Shown here: positions 1-8,581 of the stretch, piece by piece
Position numbering within the stretch: the stretch's first letter is position 1
Layout of the letters: every line of letters starts with the position of its first letter
NCBI RefSeq assembly: GCF_001307805.1
Contig: NZ_CP013862.1
Location: 3,038,001-3,102,000 of the forward strand
Direction of reading: 5' to 3'
From: Lentibacillus amyloliquefaciens
GTDB taxonomy: Bacteria > Bacillota > Bacilli > Bacillales > Amphibacillaceae
DNA: 64,000 bases
Made by a program: the position numbers and the translations under genes
The notes under the pieces: generated by a model
Seen by the model: the letters and a program-made list of their open reading frames with translations, nothing else
Told to the model about the DNA's origin: nothing
Database searches by the model: none

Positions 1-1
1 G

Positions 2-751
2 GAATATAAAGATTCACCAGGCGCTGAGTTACACCCGGAATATAAAGATTTATCAGATTCCCGAAAAACAAAATCAGATAAGTCAGAGGCGAATAATGGA
101 TCCGTTTCTCCAAATGCAGAAAAGACTGTTTATTTAACCTTTGATGACGGTCCTACTTCAGCAACAACAGATATTTTAGATACTTTACACCAATTCAATG
201 CTAAAGCAACATTTTTCATGCTGGAACCTTCTATGAGGGAATCACCAGAAGTTGTAGACAAAATCGTAGAGCAAGGTCATGCTGTGGGTTTACATGGTGT
301 GACCCACGACATAAACCACTTTTACAAATCTGAACAGTCTGCTCTTAAAGAAATAACTACCGCACAGGAGACACTTCAACAAATTACAGGAGTCAGGTCC
401 AATCTGATTCGGACACCTTATGGCAGTGTTCCGTATTTGACTAAATCATATCGGGAGGTTTTAAACAGCAATGGTTTTAAATTGTGGGATTGGAATGTTG
501 ACAGCAGGGATTGGTCCTTATCCAGTGACCAATATCTAGATACGGTGATTGGACAAATAGAAGAATTAGTAAATGCAGGAGTGACGCCAATTATTCTTAT
601 GCATGATAAACAAAATACAGCTGAGCACTTGTCTATTCTATTAAACTATCTATCAGAACATGGATTTCAAACTAAAAAAATTGAAGAAAACACACAACCA
701 TATAACTTTAACTGTTATCAACGTTGTCATCGAATATCCATACAGGAGTAG
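2..751 (+). CDS. Polysaccharide deacetylase (NodB domain), 5'-truncated by window edge
   Basis: The frame is open from base 2, so the gene begins before the window; 249 residues are visible. The NodB homology motifs occur in order: TFDDGP (visible residues 46-51, catalytic Asp and metal Asp), the HxxxH metal site as HGVTH (98-102), RTPYG (137-141), the W/D motif around residue 162, and LMHD near the C-terminus (199-202). The family removes N- or O-acetyl groups from peptidoglycan or other cell-surface glycans, normally outside the membrane; the signal or anchor would lie upstream of the window. Before the domain is a Lys/Ser/Asp-rich linker containing a tandem 12-residue repeat beginning EYKD. 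The exact substrate cannot be told from the sequence. Confidence 0.9.
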   Translation, partial: EYKDSPGAELHPEYKDLSDSRKTKSDKSEANNGSVSPNAEKTVYLTFDDGPTSATTDILDTLHQFNAKATFFMLEPSMRESPEVVDKIVEQGHAVGLHGVTHDINHFYKSEQSALKEITTAQETLQQITGVRSNLIRTPYGSVPYLTKSYREVLNSNGFKLWDWNVDSRDWSLSSDQYLDTVIGQIEELVNAGVTPIILMHDKQNTAEHLSILLNYLSEHGFQTKKIEENTQPYNFNCYQRCHRISIQE

Positions 752-808
752 GATAAACAAGAATTGAAGGGGAGAGTTAAGTGAGTCTCCCCCAGCACAA
801 AAACGGCA

Positions 809-949
809 ATGACTGTACTCAATGACTACACAGAACAGCGAAAACAAGGAAAAGATCCGAAATTTAACGTGGAAAAATACCCGGGAATCAAAAACACCGA
901 GTGTTGGGGAGTGGAAGAAAAGGATTCAAGATCCGAGCGAAGAAGATAG
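809..949 (+). pseudogene. C-terminal remnant, probably alanine/glycine:cation symporter
   Basis: A 46-codon stretch encodes NDYTEQRKQGKDPKF followed by YPGIKNTECW, a pattern I associate with the cytoplasmic C-terminal tail of AGCS-family sodium:alanine symporters. No membrane segments precede it: upstream sequence runs directly into the deacetylase stop, with an in-frame TGA just before. There is no Shine-Dalgarno sequence at a sensible distance. I read it as the leftover tail of a deleted transporter. The family assignment is from memory of the tail motif and is the uncertain part. A longer open frame that overlaps it (822-1103) has no ribosome binding site and no protein-like features. Confidence 0.45.
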
Positions 950-1129
950 GTGTAGGGTCGAGAATATTTCAAGTAAATCTTCCATTAACTGGTGCTTAGG
1001 GAATAAGGTGACGTCCTTCAGAATCGGGTCATTTAATGGAGTAAGTTCAACTTTGAATTGCACCTTTAATTTGTCTAAAACATATTGTACTTATGATGAA
1101 TGACTACATAAATGGGGAGAATCGATTTT

Positions 1130-1339
1130 ATGTTTAGACAAAGGTTAACGGTGCAACAGGCACAAGATATTGCTCTTCAAAGGATTCCTGGCCAAATTCT
1201 TCATGTTGATATGGATTTAGAGCATGGTGTTCTTGTCTATGAAATCTTCATACTAACATCACAAAATATGGTGTACGAGGTAGAAGTTAATGCCAATAAT
1301 GGCAATGTTATAAAAGTCGAACAAGAGGACCTTGATTAA
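1130..1339 (+). CDS. Small PepSY-domain protein
   Basis: A 69-residue protein made almost entirely of one PepSY-like unit: a helix with AQDIALQRIPG followed by strands ending in YEVEVNANNGNVIKVE, the usual PepSY finish. PepSY domains occur in peptidase propeptides and as free regulators or inhibitors. There is no signal peptide or membrane segment, so this copy looks cytoplasmic. The ATG at 1130 is preferred because GGGGAG lies 10 bases upstream; the in-frame ATG at 1112 sits inside that ribosome binding site. It stands alone among gene remnants, so its partner is unknown. Confidence 0.7.
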   Translation: MFRQRLTVQQAQDIALQRIPGQILHVDMDLEHGVLVYEIFILTSQNMVYEVEVNANNGNVIKVEQEDLD

Positions 1340-1662
1340 TTAATAGTGATTAGAAGTGTAGGAGCAATGTTTCATTGATTACTTCGACGGGAAACATGTG
1401 AGCGCTATGTAAACGGTGCAAATCCTGAGTGCAATAAACAGTTTCTAAATATTTACGCGGGCGTATACATGAATGACGTGTAAGTCCACGCAACTTATAC
1501 TAAGAAAAAGTGGGAGAAAGTCTTGCATGAATTGGTAAAAATGACAAGAATCCTAATATGATTCAAATTAGATAACCTGGGATTTGCTTAGAAAGCACAC
1601 CCCAGGTTTGTTTTTGAAAAAAGCGATAGATTGAATAAAATCGGTCTAGCACTTAAATAAAT
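1340..1662. other. Gene-free stretch with a hairpin
   Basis: No convincing gene. The only clear structure is a hairpin near the right end (see the terminator entry at 1574-1615). Short open stretches occur but lack ribosome binding sites. Confidence 0.5.
1574..1615 (+). terminator. Rho-independent terminator
   Basis: AACCTGGG (1574-1581) pairs with CCCAGGTT (1601-1608), with an inner GCTT/AAGC pairing in the loop, followed by a T-rich tract. It faces the + strand, so it would end transcripts coming from the PepSY gene. Confidence 0.6.
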
Positions 1663-2235
1663 TTACGCTTTCACAGTTTCTACGGAATTAATTTTGTTAT
1701 AGAAGTCAACAAAGTTGTCAACAACCGTATCTAAAAATTCTATCGTACCCTGATCCGTAATTTCACCAGATTCATTCAATTTTTCATGGACAGCCCCAAT
1801 GTATACTTCGCTTTTTGGCAGAAGGACTGGAGATAACGCCGGGTTAGATAAAATCTCTCTTAAATGCTGTTGTGCGCGAACACTTCCCAATACACCAGGA
1901 GAAGCGCCTATAATGAATCCTGGTTTGTCATTAAGTGTAAGATCGCCGCCTCGAGATAACCAGTCAATAGCATTTTTTAATCTACCAGGAATGGAAAAGT
2001 TATATTCCGGAACAGCAAACAATACTGCATCAGAATCTTTCACTTCATCTTTAAATTTTTGAGCATTTACGGGTGGGTACTCCTCAATATCTTGTGAAAA
2101 GTTTTCAACATCGTTGATAAACACCGGGATGATATCTAATTTATTGGCATAACGCTTTTTCATAAAATCGACTACTTTATAATTAAAAGAATTCGAACTC
2201 GTGCTTCCAATAATTGCTTTGACTTTAATTGTCAT
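1663..2235 (-). CDS. NADPH-dependent FMN reductase family protein
   Basis: 190 residues with a flavodoxin-like fold. The N-terminal GSTSSNS loop is the FMN-phosphate binding turn, and PEYNFSIPGRLKNAIDW (about residues 97-113) is the signature of the NADPH-dependent FMN reductase/chromate and azo reductase family. Such soluble enzymes reduce flavins or quinones and are linked to oxidative or electrophile stress. A good GGAG box lies upstream of the ATG. It is monocistronic, transcribed opposite to its neighbours, with remnants on both sides. The natural substrate cannot be inferred. Confidence 0.88.
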   Translation of the reverse strand: MTIKVKAIIGSTSSNSFNYKVVDFMKKRYANKLDIIPVFINDVENFSQDIEEYPPVNAQKFKDEVKDSDAVLFAVPEYNFSIPGRLKNAIDWLSRGGDLTLNDKPGFIIGASPGVLGSVRAQQHLREILSNPALSPVLLPKSEVYIGAVHEKLNESGEITDQGTIEFLDTVVDNFVDFYNKINSVETVKA

Positions 2236-2495
2236 ATAAAAACATTCTCCTCTTTTATTTTTTTATAACATATTTTTTGTGAAATCTGGCACATACGCTA
2301 CTCTACTATATTAAATACATTAAAAATTTAATGCAAAAATCCTGCTTGGTATTTTTAATAACTAACTTACTAATTATTACTCAACTTTCGCAGACTGAAA
2401 TAGGCAGGTAAACCTTATATAATTCGGCAGACCCGCAATTCTTCTCCACTTTTCTGATCTTTACCATATATTATCGATTAGGATTCAGGAGAAGC

Positions 2496-2705
2496 GTGAT
2501 CTCGTTAATGATGTTAGTGATTTTGGTATGCTATTGAATTATAGTGGCTTGGTTCAATTTTCTTTTTTGGGATTTGTTAACGACCCAAGACTTTAATAAT
2601 ATGGCAGTATTCTCGTTTGTGATCTTATTTAGTCTGATTGCTTTATTCATCACTTATCCCATCATGCGAAATGCACCGTTAACGTCTAAGTCGAAAAAGG
2701 ATTAG
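2496..2705 (+). pseudogene. Small two-helix membrane protein gene with an in-frame TGA
   Basis: From a GTG at 2496 (AGGAGA just upstream) the frame reads a hydrophobic helix, meets a TGA at codon 14 (bases 2535-2537), and continues in the same frame through a second hydrophobic segment and a basic tail ending KSKKD before the TAG at 2703-2705. Replacing the TGA by TGG would restore a 69-residue protein with two membrane helices. I do not recognise the family. The alternative is that only the part after the TGA is real, but it has no ribosome binding site. Confidence 0.4.
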
Positions 2706-2811
2706 CAAAAAGGCTTAAAGGAAATGTTTTTATATCGAACAGGTAATAGGTTATAATAAAAGTGAATCAGAGATGTTTGTCGGGTCATGATAAATAGGAG
2801 GACGATGAACC

Positions 2812-2934
2812 ATGTCAAAATTGACGAAGGTTGCAAAACTGCTGAACAATCCCAAAGTGAAAAAAGCGGTTAAAGAAAAAGGCGTACCGATGATCAAAAA
2901 GGAAATTGAAAAGAGGAAGAACAGATCGAAGTAA
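2812..2934 (+). CDS. Small basic protein, 40 residues
   Basis: Perfect AGGAGG (2796-2801) lies 10 bases before the ATG. The product is a short helical, strongly basic peptide (repeated Lys, ending KRKNRSK) with no hydrophobic segment. Compositions like this are common among small uncharacterised Bacillaceae proteins that may bind nucleic acid or membrane surfaces; no function is assignable. The good ribosome binding site and clean frame are the reasons to call it. Confidence 0.6.
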   Translation: MSKLTKVAKLLNNPKVKKAVKEKGVPMIKKEIEKRKNRSK

Positions 2935-3136
2935 CGCGATTGCAGGTTGTTGCGGTTGTCTTTTTTGTGGGGAAAACTAGCGCTGTTAACGGTGCTATAT
3001 AAAATGGTCTTCTTTTAAGATAATGAAATTAAGCTATGAGAAAGTTTTTGCAGCAAGCGGGCGCCTAACTTGAATAGGGATAGCGCCCGTTTAATCATCT
3101 TTACATATTCTAGTCATAATGAATTCTTCCTCCTCT

Positions 3137-3158
3137 ATAGTACAAAAAAGTGTACTAT
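3137..3158 (-). promoter_or_regulatory. Operator-like inverted repeat
   Basis: ATAGTACA and TGTACTAT are perfect inverted repeats separated by 6 bases, directly before a strong ribosome binding site on the - strand. The GTACA/TGTAC arms resemble operators of small dimeric repressors such as BlaI/CopY or YtrA-type GntR proteins. No regulator of those families is nearby. Confidence 0.4.
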
Positions 3159-3224
3159 GTTGATTTTTTGTCTACTTAAAAAATAGCCGCATCTTTATTA
3201 TAATATTTTCTCGATAGGAATGAA

Positions 3225-3252
3225 AAAACCGGACAGCTTTTTGCCCGGTTTT
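3225..3252 (-). terminator. Terminator of the MerR-like gene
   Basis: AAAACCGG (3225-3232) pairs with CCGGTTTT (3245-3252). Read on the - strand it ends in a run of T, about 135 bases after the stop of the gene at 3387-3977. Confidence 0.65.
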
Positions 3253-3386
3253 CTAAGGAGATTCAGAGAGGTATATGCAATACCTTTCCTTTCAGCAATT
3301 TTTCTTTTCTCATAAATTCGATGACATTCCTGGTTTAGCTTTTTTCGTATCTGGCTGAATCGTAGGGATTCATCCTTTTGTTCGCT

Positions 3387-3977
3387 TTATATCAGATGCA
3401 ACGGCTTTGCTTGTTTGAATAAATCAGCACACTTTTCCTTTTTAATTTCATTTTCTTTTATTTTGGTAATTTCCTGTTTTAATGTTTGAATCTCTCGTTT
3501 TAAATCCTTTATTTCTTTTGCTTGTTTTTCCGCATGTTCGATTCGCTTGTTTTGTCTGTCCTGCTTTTCCTGGATGTTTTTTAACCATTTTTCTTGATTA
3601 GCTACATTAGATACAGTCATGCCGATGGTCTGCATCACGGATAAAATATTTTCTTTGTAATTACCATTTTCTAATGTTGTTTGCACATCTTTTATCGAAC
3701 TATCGACTGTGATCGGAAAATTTCTATTTGTCAACATTTCCATAATCTGTGGCTTTTCATAGTTTTGGTCTTTACATTGTTTGATGAATTTCAGTACTTC
3801 AATCGCTTCAGGATGATAATACGTATCATCCTGCTGGTCTGCTTTCGGGATATAAACATTAAAATCCTTGATCCAATTTGCTGCGGTATTTTCTGAGATG
3901 CCAACAATATGGCACAAACTGTTGATACCTAACAATTCCAATGTTTTCACCGTCTTTCTTTTTGTTTTAGTTTGCAT
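3387..3977 (-). CDS. MerR-type helix-turn-helix protein with C-terminal coiled coil (RacA-like layout)
   Basis: 196 residues. The first ~75 residues hold a MerR-like winged helix (GISENTAANWIKDFN, then YYHPEAIEVLKFIKQ). A middle segment is followed from about residue 120 by a long, highly charged coiled coil (KQAKEIKDLKREIQTLKQEITKIKE). This layout resembles RacA, the chromosome-anchoring protein of sporulation, and also plasmid- and phage-borne MerR/DUF3967 proteins. It lacks the effector-binding domain of metal- or drug-sensing MerR proteins, so a DNA-organising or segregation role is more likely than a classical activator. It has its own terminator and no operon partner. Confidence 0.65.
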   Translation of the reverse strand: MQTKTKRKTVKTLELLGINSLCHIVGISENTAANWIKDFNVYIPKADQQDDTYYHPEAIEVLKFIKQCKDQNYEKPQIMEMLTNRNFPITVDSSIKDVQTTLENGNYKENILSVMQTIGMTVSNVANQEKWLKNIQEKQDRQNKRIEHAEKQAKEIKDLKREIQTLKQEITKIKENEIKKEKCADLFKQAKPLHLI

Positions 3978-4335
3978 GTATTCATGTATTCCAACTTATT
4001 TCCGATCGTGTCCCCATGATAAAAAATAAAAAAGGGATGCGTATGTGATAAATGTGGCAAGGGTGAGTGAAAAATATTTCAAATAAAGATATATAGGATC
4101 GACTGACGTGCGCACAAAAACGGTCATACTGTTTGCCATGTAACAACTTCAAAGATGTGCTATCTCTGCTGTTTTTAAGGTTTGTAACTGGATTCCCCCA
4201 TATAATCACTTCTGGATTGAAGCGTTTCTTCTATTATTCCGCCGCGACCAAGTGATTTTTTTCAGCCATTAATAAAAAAGTAATTCCTATCAATTGGTCT
4301 TTAAGAGATGAATTAGATCAACGAAGAAGGAAATA
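3978..4335. other. Gene-free stretch
   Basis: I see no supported gene. One open frame on the - strand (3982-4209) has no ribosome binding site and no protein-like pattern. A short uninterrupted stretch just before 4320 ends in an Arg-rich tail and a TAA, and may be a gene end, but it is too short to assign. Confidence 0.4.
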
Positions 4336-4518
4336 ATGCTTTCCCCGTTTGACTGGGTAGTCACCATCATTGGGGCTGGTATTTTGGCATTTATCATTTT
4401 TGTGTCAATTCTCTATGGAGCCTTCTACAACTTATATTGGCCTTTGGGATTTACAATACTTGGATTTGGATTATTTCTTATCATTAAAACATTACTTTGT
4501 GGTGAGGTTTTGGTATAA
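4336..4518 (+). CDS. Small integral membrane protein, 60 residues
   Basis: The product has two hydrophobic segments (about residues 8-29 and 35-54) joined by a short YNLYW loop, with almost no soluble part. AGAAGGA lies just before the ATG and a strong terminator follows 5 bases after the stop, so it is a complete single-gene unit. No family recognised. Confidence 0.6.
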   Translation: MLSPFDWVVTIIGAGILAFIIFVSILYGAFYNLYWPLGFTILGFGLFLIIKTLLCGEVLV

Positions 4519-4522
4519 ACAT

Positions 4523-4560
4523 AAAACAGCTCAGTTAATGTGAACTGAGCTGTTTTATTT
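4523..4560 (+). terminator. Strong terminator
   Basis: AAAACAGCTCAGTT (4523-4536) and AACTGAGCTGTTTT (4543-4556) form a perfect 14-bp stem followed by T-rich sequence. Confidence 0.85.
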
Positions 4561-4677
4561 GATTTTCCTGTTAATTAACCTCTTAAAAATGGTCTAAAAA
4601 CGCTGCTGTTTCATAAGAAAATCATATTGATATTTTGAATTTTCTCCACGGTAAGTGAACTACTTGCTTTACTAAGG

Positions 4678-5697
4678 TCAGCCTTTTTGTTTGTTCTTTG
4701 CCAATTTTTTTCGATCGCTTATTCCGGGCGGTTGTTCCAGCCATTCGTGTTTAATCATGATATCGGCTCCGCTTTTGGCAATCCGGGCTACCTCTAACGA
4801 TAACCGTTCATAATTGATCATTAAATCGCTGCGTTGACTGGAAGCAGCGGCAGTGGCATAGTTTCCGATTCCAGATGTACTTAATAGGGACATGTGATAC
4901 ATCAATAATTTGTCGGAAAATGTTTGCGTCGTTGAATCACTTACAGCCAAATCAGGTACATGCGGCGCTTCAATATCATCTTTCATAAGTGTATCAATAA
5001 AAATCTTGACATGCTTTTGTGAGATCTCTTTTAATCGCAGCATAAAATCCTGTATTTCTTTGGAGGGCGATGTTTGAGCGAATGCCAGGCATAATTTTGC
5101 TCCGATTGTATTTGTGAATGTATTCGTATATAAATGGGAGATTTCAACGGCATTGAGTGAACGCTTGTCACTAAAGGGATTTAAACCGCTGAAATATTTT
5201 TTGCTGTCAACATAATCCGTTTCTTTCGGAACTTCAATATAAGGGTGCCTGGCGTTAATTCCTTTGGAAAGGGCGATATCGGTTGTTTGATTATAAAGCG
5301 CAGCTGTTGCGTTTAAAGCTTGTGTAAAATAATTTCGTATATCTTCTCTGGCACTCATCGAGATAAACCCGCTGTATGCGATCATGCCGACTTTTGTCAT
5401 GTGACTGACATAGGATAAACAAAATGTATCCGTGAAAAGCCACGGAGCGTTCATATTGATGTCTTGTTCGGTAAATCCATTGGGGACGGCGTAATTTTCC
5501 TTCTCAAAAATAGTGCGTAACTGTTCCAAATGATTGGACGAGAGATCATAAGCATACTGAATAGCGGGTTTTATATCCTGATCCTCAATATGTTTCAACA
5601 TAAAGCTTAAGACACATTGTGCCATACTATCCTGCATATACCCGGTCCAAAGAGACCCAATTTCCGCTGATGTCAGGCGAATGTTCCCTTCATTCAT
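4678..5697 (-). CDS. DUF3231 family protein (two ferritin-like helical repeats)
   Basis: 339 residues made of two similar all-helical halves; both start with the same kind of element (LTSAEIGSLWTGYMQDSM near the N-terminus, LNAVEISHLYTNTFTNT near residue 185). This is the DUF3231 duplication found in spore-forming Firmicutes, often in several paralogues per genome. Function is unknown; the four-helix halves resemble ferritin-like folds and coat-associated CotF-type proteins. Of two consecutive ATGs, the second (5697) is 7 bases from AGGAGG and is preferred over the first (4 bases). Confidence 0.8.
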   Translation of the reverse strand: MNEGNIRLTSAEIGSLWTGYMQDSMAQCVLSFMLKHIEDQDIKPAIQYAYDLSSNHLEQLRTIFEKENYAVPNGFTEQDINMNAPWLFTDTFCLSYVSHMTKVGMIAYSGFISMSAREDIRNYFTQALNATAALYNQTTDIALSKGINARHPYIEVPKETDYVDSKKYFSGLNPFSDKRSLNAVEISHLYTNTFTNTIGAKLCLAFAQTSPSKEIQDFMLRLKEISQKHVKIFIDTLMKDDIEAPHVPDLAVSDSTTQTFSDKLLMYHMSLLSTSGIGNYATAAASSQRSDLMINYERLSLEVARIAKSGADIMIKHEWLEQPPGISDRKKLAKNKQKG

Positions 5698-5876
5698 CAT
5701 GTAACCTCCTTAAGAACAAGCTTAGTCAGGTTTATTGTTTACTTTAAATGAGTATTTTATGAATATACCAATCCGAAACAGAATTTTTCCCATTCGGTAA
5801 AATTAAATTAACGAGGGAAGTGAAATTATGCTATGATAAGGTGACACGCTACGTTCTTGCAAAGTGGGGATTTTCT

Positions 5877-7318
5877 GTGAACTTATTAACAATATTCCTG
5901 GGAGTCATTCTGGTATCGAATATTGCACTTGCATTTGCCATTATATTTCTTGAACGCAAAGATGCCTCCTCAACCTGGGCTTGGCTGATGGTGCTTCTGT
6001 TTCTGCCTATTGCCGGGTTTATTTTGTATTTAATTTTTGGAAGACGAATCAGCGGACAGCGCATTTTCACCTGGGATACAAAAGTGAAATTAGGGGTAAA
6101 ATTCGCTGTACAGGAACAGCTGCGGGCGCTGGAAGAAAATAATTTTCAATACAAAAATCCGAAACTGGCCGAATATAAAGACCTGTACTATTTGCATCTG
6201 CGCAATGATGATGCCATTTTGACGCAGGATAACAGTGTGGACATCTATACAGACGGCAAGGAAAAGTTTGACGCACTCATTCAGGATATGGAACAGGCGA
6301 CAGACCATATTCATTTATTATACTATATCCTGCGTCACGACCGGCTGGGTCAGCGAACGGCAGACGTACTCATCCGAAAGGCCAAACAAGGGTGGAAGTA
6401 CGTGTCTTGTATGATGACATGGGGTCAAGAGGAATCAGCAAAAAGTATATTCGGCGCATGCGCAAGGCAGGTGTTGAAATTGAATCATTTTTTCCGCCAA
6501 AGATTCCGAAAGTCAACTTCAAGATTAATTACCGCAACCACCGAAAATTAGGAATCATTGACGGCAAAATCGGCTATATCGGCGGGTTTAATATCGGGGA
6601 TGAATATCTTGGGGACAGTAAAAAGTTCGGCTATTGGCGCGATACTCATCTGCGTATTTGCGGTGATGCGGTGGCCAATATGCAGACCAGATTTATTATG
6701 GACTGGAATCAGGCATCCCGGAACAATATCGTTTATGATGACCGTTATTATGCTCACGAAAAATGTGGTGATATCGGTGTGCAGGTCGTCTCCAGCGGAC
6801 CGGATTCCGATTGGGAGCAGATTAAGAATGGCTATATTAAGATGATTATGTCGGCGAAGGAATATGTGTTTATCCAGACGCCTTATTTCATTCCGGATGA
6901 CAGCCTGCAGGATATACTGCGCATTGCTGCATTATCCGGTATCGATGTAAAAGTCATGATTCCAAATAAGCCCGATCATCCATTTGTCTACTGGGCTACA
7001 CTGTCATACATAGGTGATTTGCTGAAAGCGGGAGCTGAAGCCTATATTTATCAAAAAGGTTTTCTGCATGCAAAAACGATTATCGTCGATGGAAAAATTG
7101 CCTCAGTCGGTACAGCAAACATTGATGTTCGCAGTTTCCGTCTGAATTTTGAAGTGAACGCGTTTCTGTATAACCAGGGGTTGTCGGAAAGGCTTCTGGA
7201 GGCATTTAACGATGATATTTCCCATTCAACCCAAATGACCCGGAAATTATACAGGAAACGGTCGGTTGGCGTGCGTTTTAAGGAGTCAATTGCAAGATTG
7301 ATTTCACCGATATTATAA
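5877..7318 (+). pseudogene. cls: Cardiolipin synthase, broken by a one-base frameshift
   Basis: Two overlapping frames together give one ClsA-type cardiolipin synthase of about 480 residues, the normal length. The first part has two N-terminal membrane helices and the conserved RKDASSTWAWL segment. The second carries both phospholipase-D HxKxxxxD motifs (HRKLGIID and HAKTIIVD). The frames meet at 6388-6392, where CAAGGGTGG would need one more G to read on into [14 protein letters not shown]. Without it the first frame stops at 6551, before either catalytic motif. The GTG at 5877 is preferred: GGGGA is 6 bases upstream and the protein then starts at the first helix as in homologues; an upstream GTG at 5820 is possible. 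A homopolymer sequencing error would produce the same picture. Confidence 0.85.
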
Positions 7319-7368
7319 CGGATAAAATGGGAACAATATCAGTAAACTTATGAAACGGAGGAATTGAT

Positions 7369-7890
7369 ATGGCTGGAAAACCTTGCATCAATTCACTGGC
7401 GGTCAAAACATCACATGTGCTGCCGCCTGATACAAATAATCATGGGACGCTTTTTGGGGGCAAACTGATGGCTTATATTGATGATGTGGCTGCGATTGCT
7501 GCTGTCAGGCATGCGCGGAAACCAGTGGTCACCGCTTCAACTGATTCGGTGGATTTTCTGGCTCCGGTCAAGGAAGGAGACTCTGTATGTGTTGAGGCAT
7601 TTGTGACCTGGACGCACAATACCTCGATGGAAGTATTTGTAAAAGCTGTTACAGAGGACCTGCTGACCGGTGATCGCAAAGTGTGCACGACGGCTTTTCT
7701 CACGTTTGTAGCTGTGGATGATGACGGAAAACCCGTTTCTGTGTCTGAGGCGCACCCTGAGTCAGCACAGGAGAAGCAATTGCACGAATCCGCTCCGGAA
7801 CGCGCAGCCGAGCGGAAAAAAAGACGCGGGCGTTCCAAGGAAATGGCCGCAGCATTCGGAACCGCTTATCCGTGGAATGAAACCGAATAG
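7369..7890 (+). CDS. Acyl-CoA thioesterase, hotdog fold (YkhA/ACOT type)
   Basis: 173 residues. The hotdog core contains the family signature NNHGTLFGGKLMAYIDDVAA (about residues 24-43), the long-chain acyl-CoA thioesterase pattern with catalytic Asn/Asp, and STDSVDFLAPVKEGD. It hydrolyses acyl-CoA to free fatty acid and CoA in the cytosol. The C-terminus is a charged tail (RAAERKKRRGRSKE). CGGAGG lies 8 bases before the ATG. It directly follows the broken cls gene, and both concern lipid metabolism, but the 50-base gap with its own ribosome binding site does not prove an operon. Confidence 0.88.
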   Translation: MAGKPCINSLAVKTSHVLPPDTNNHGTLFGGKLMAYIDDVAAIAAVRHARKPVVTASTDSVDFLAPVKEGDSVCVEAFVTWTHNTSMEVFVKAVTEDLLTGDRKVCTTAFLTFVAVDDDGKPVSVSEAHPESAQEKQLHESAPERAAERKKRRGRSKEMAAAFGTAYPWNETE

Positions 7891-8035
7891 GAAGCTCAAA
7901 GACTTGCTGTTCCACAGGAAAAAGAAAGCTTCGGCTGGCATGATGTCTTACGCAGAAAATGCGTATGCATTTTCAAGGAGCATCGCATATTCCAGCTGAC
8001 TTGCAGTATATGGACTCAGTGTCAAAATAACAACA

Positions 8036-8066
8036 ACAAAAAAGAGCCTGGCAAGCGAGGCTCTTG
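8036..8066 (-). terminator. Terminator of the HxlR gene
   Basis: AAGAGCC (8042-8048) pairs with GGCTCTT (8059-8065); read on the - strand it ends in a run of T. It lies immediately after the HxlR stop codon. Confidence 0.75.
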
Positions 8067-8068
8067 AC

Positions 8069-8398
8069 TTAGGCTTTATTTTCTTTAATATTTTCAGGTG
8101 GCACCCAGTCATTTGCCCAATTTTGAATTTCCTGGATGACCGGCTTCAGAGCCTTTCCTTTTTCAGATAAGGAATACTCAATACGAACTGGAAACTCAGA
8201 GTATACATTGCGTTCTACAATGGATTCTTTTTCCAGCATCTTCAGTCGATCAGAGAGCAGTCGTCCACTTATAGGCAAATCTGTTTCCATTTCGGAAAAG
8301 CGTTTGGCGCCATTCAGCAGTTCAAACAGTATCAAGCCGACCCAGCGTTTACTGATGATTTCCATTGCACCTTCAAAACGCGGACATAATTCAGTCAT
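8069..8398 (-). CDS. HxlR-family winged-helix transcription regulator
   Basis: 109 residues with the HxlR pattern: an N-terminal Cys in MTELCPRF, ISKRWVGLILFELLNGAKRFSEM, then RLLSDRLKMLEKESIV (recognition helix region) and a beta wing with RIEYSLSEKG. Such proteins sense aldehydes, quinones or disulfide stress and control adjacent genes; the Cys near the N-terminus is the sensor position in YodB/HypR-type members. The ATG at 8398 is chosen because GAGAGG lies about 8 bases upstream; a GTG three codons earlier overlaps it. It is divergent from ampS and may regulate it or itself. Confidence 0.88.
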   Translation of the reverse strand: MTELCPRFEGAMEIISKRWVGLILFELLNGAKRFSEMETDLPISGRLLSDRLKMLEKESIVERNVYSEFPVRIEYSLSEKGKALKPVIQEIQNWANDWVPPENIKENKA

Positions 8399-8462
8399 GA
8401 AGATCACCTCTCTCTGACATAAAATAATACGATTACGAAAAGTAACCTAATAGTATTGTATC

Positions 8463-8474
8463 ACACTATAGTGT
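8463..8474. promoter_or_regulatory. 12-bp perfect palindrome between hxlR-like gene and ampS
   Basis: ACACTATAGTGT is self-complementary and sits in the divergent promoter region. It is a candidate operator for the HxlR protein, by position only. Confidence 0.35.
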
Positions 8475-8581
8475 TTCCGTAAATTGAATTGTAAAGCGGT
8501 ATTTACAATGTAATATTTGGTGTTTTCTCATATTTATGAAATAATAGCTATATAATGAACACTACTTTGGAGGTAAGCAAT

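Larger units (their letters stand above)
2935..3386. other. Gene-free stretch with orphan regulatory structures
   Basis: No ordinary gene. On the - strand there is a promoter-like dyad (3137-3158), an AGGAGG box (around 3125-3130) and an 8-codon open frame, followed by a hairpin CGGGCGC (3058-3064) with GCGCCCG (3083-3089). Further right is the terminator of the next gene. This looks like the control region of a lost gene. Confidence 0.4.

Noticed and set aside
822..1103. 93-codon open frame on the + strand
   Set aside because: No ribosome binding site and no protein-like pattern; a different frame in the same bases (809-949) gives a recognisable transporter tail.
3982..4209. 75-codon open frame on the - strand
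   Set aside because: No ribosome binding site, irregular composition and no family resemblance.
6392..7318. A separate, complete phospholipase-D gene starting at 6392
   Set aside because: It has no ribosome binding site and lacks the membrane region; joined to the upstream frame it gives a normal cardiolipin synthase.
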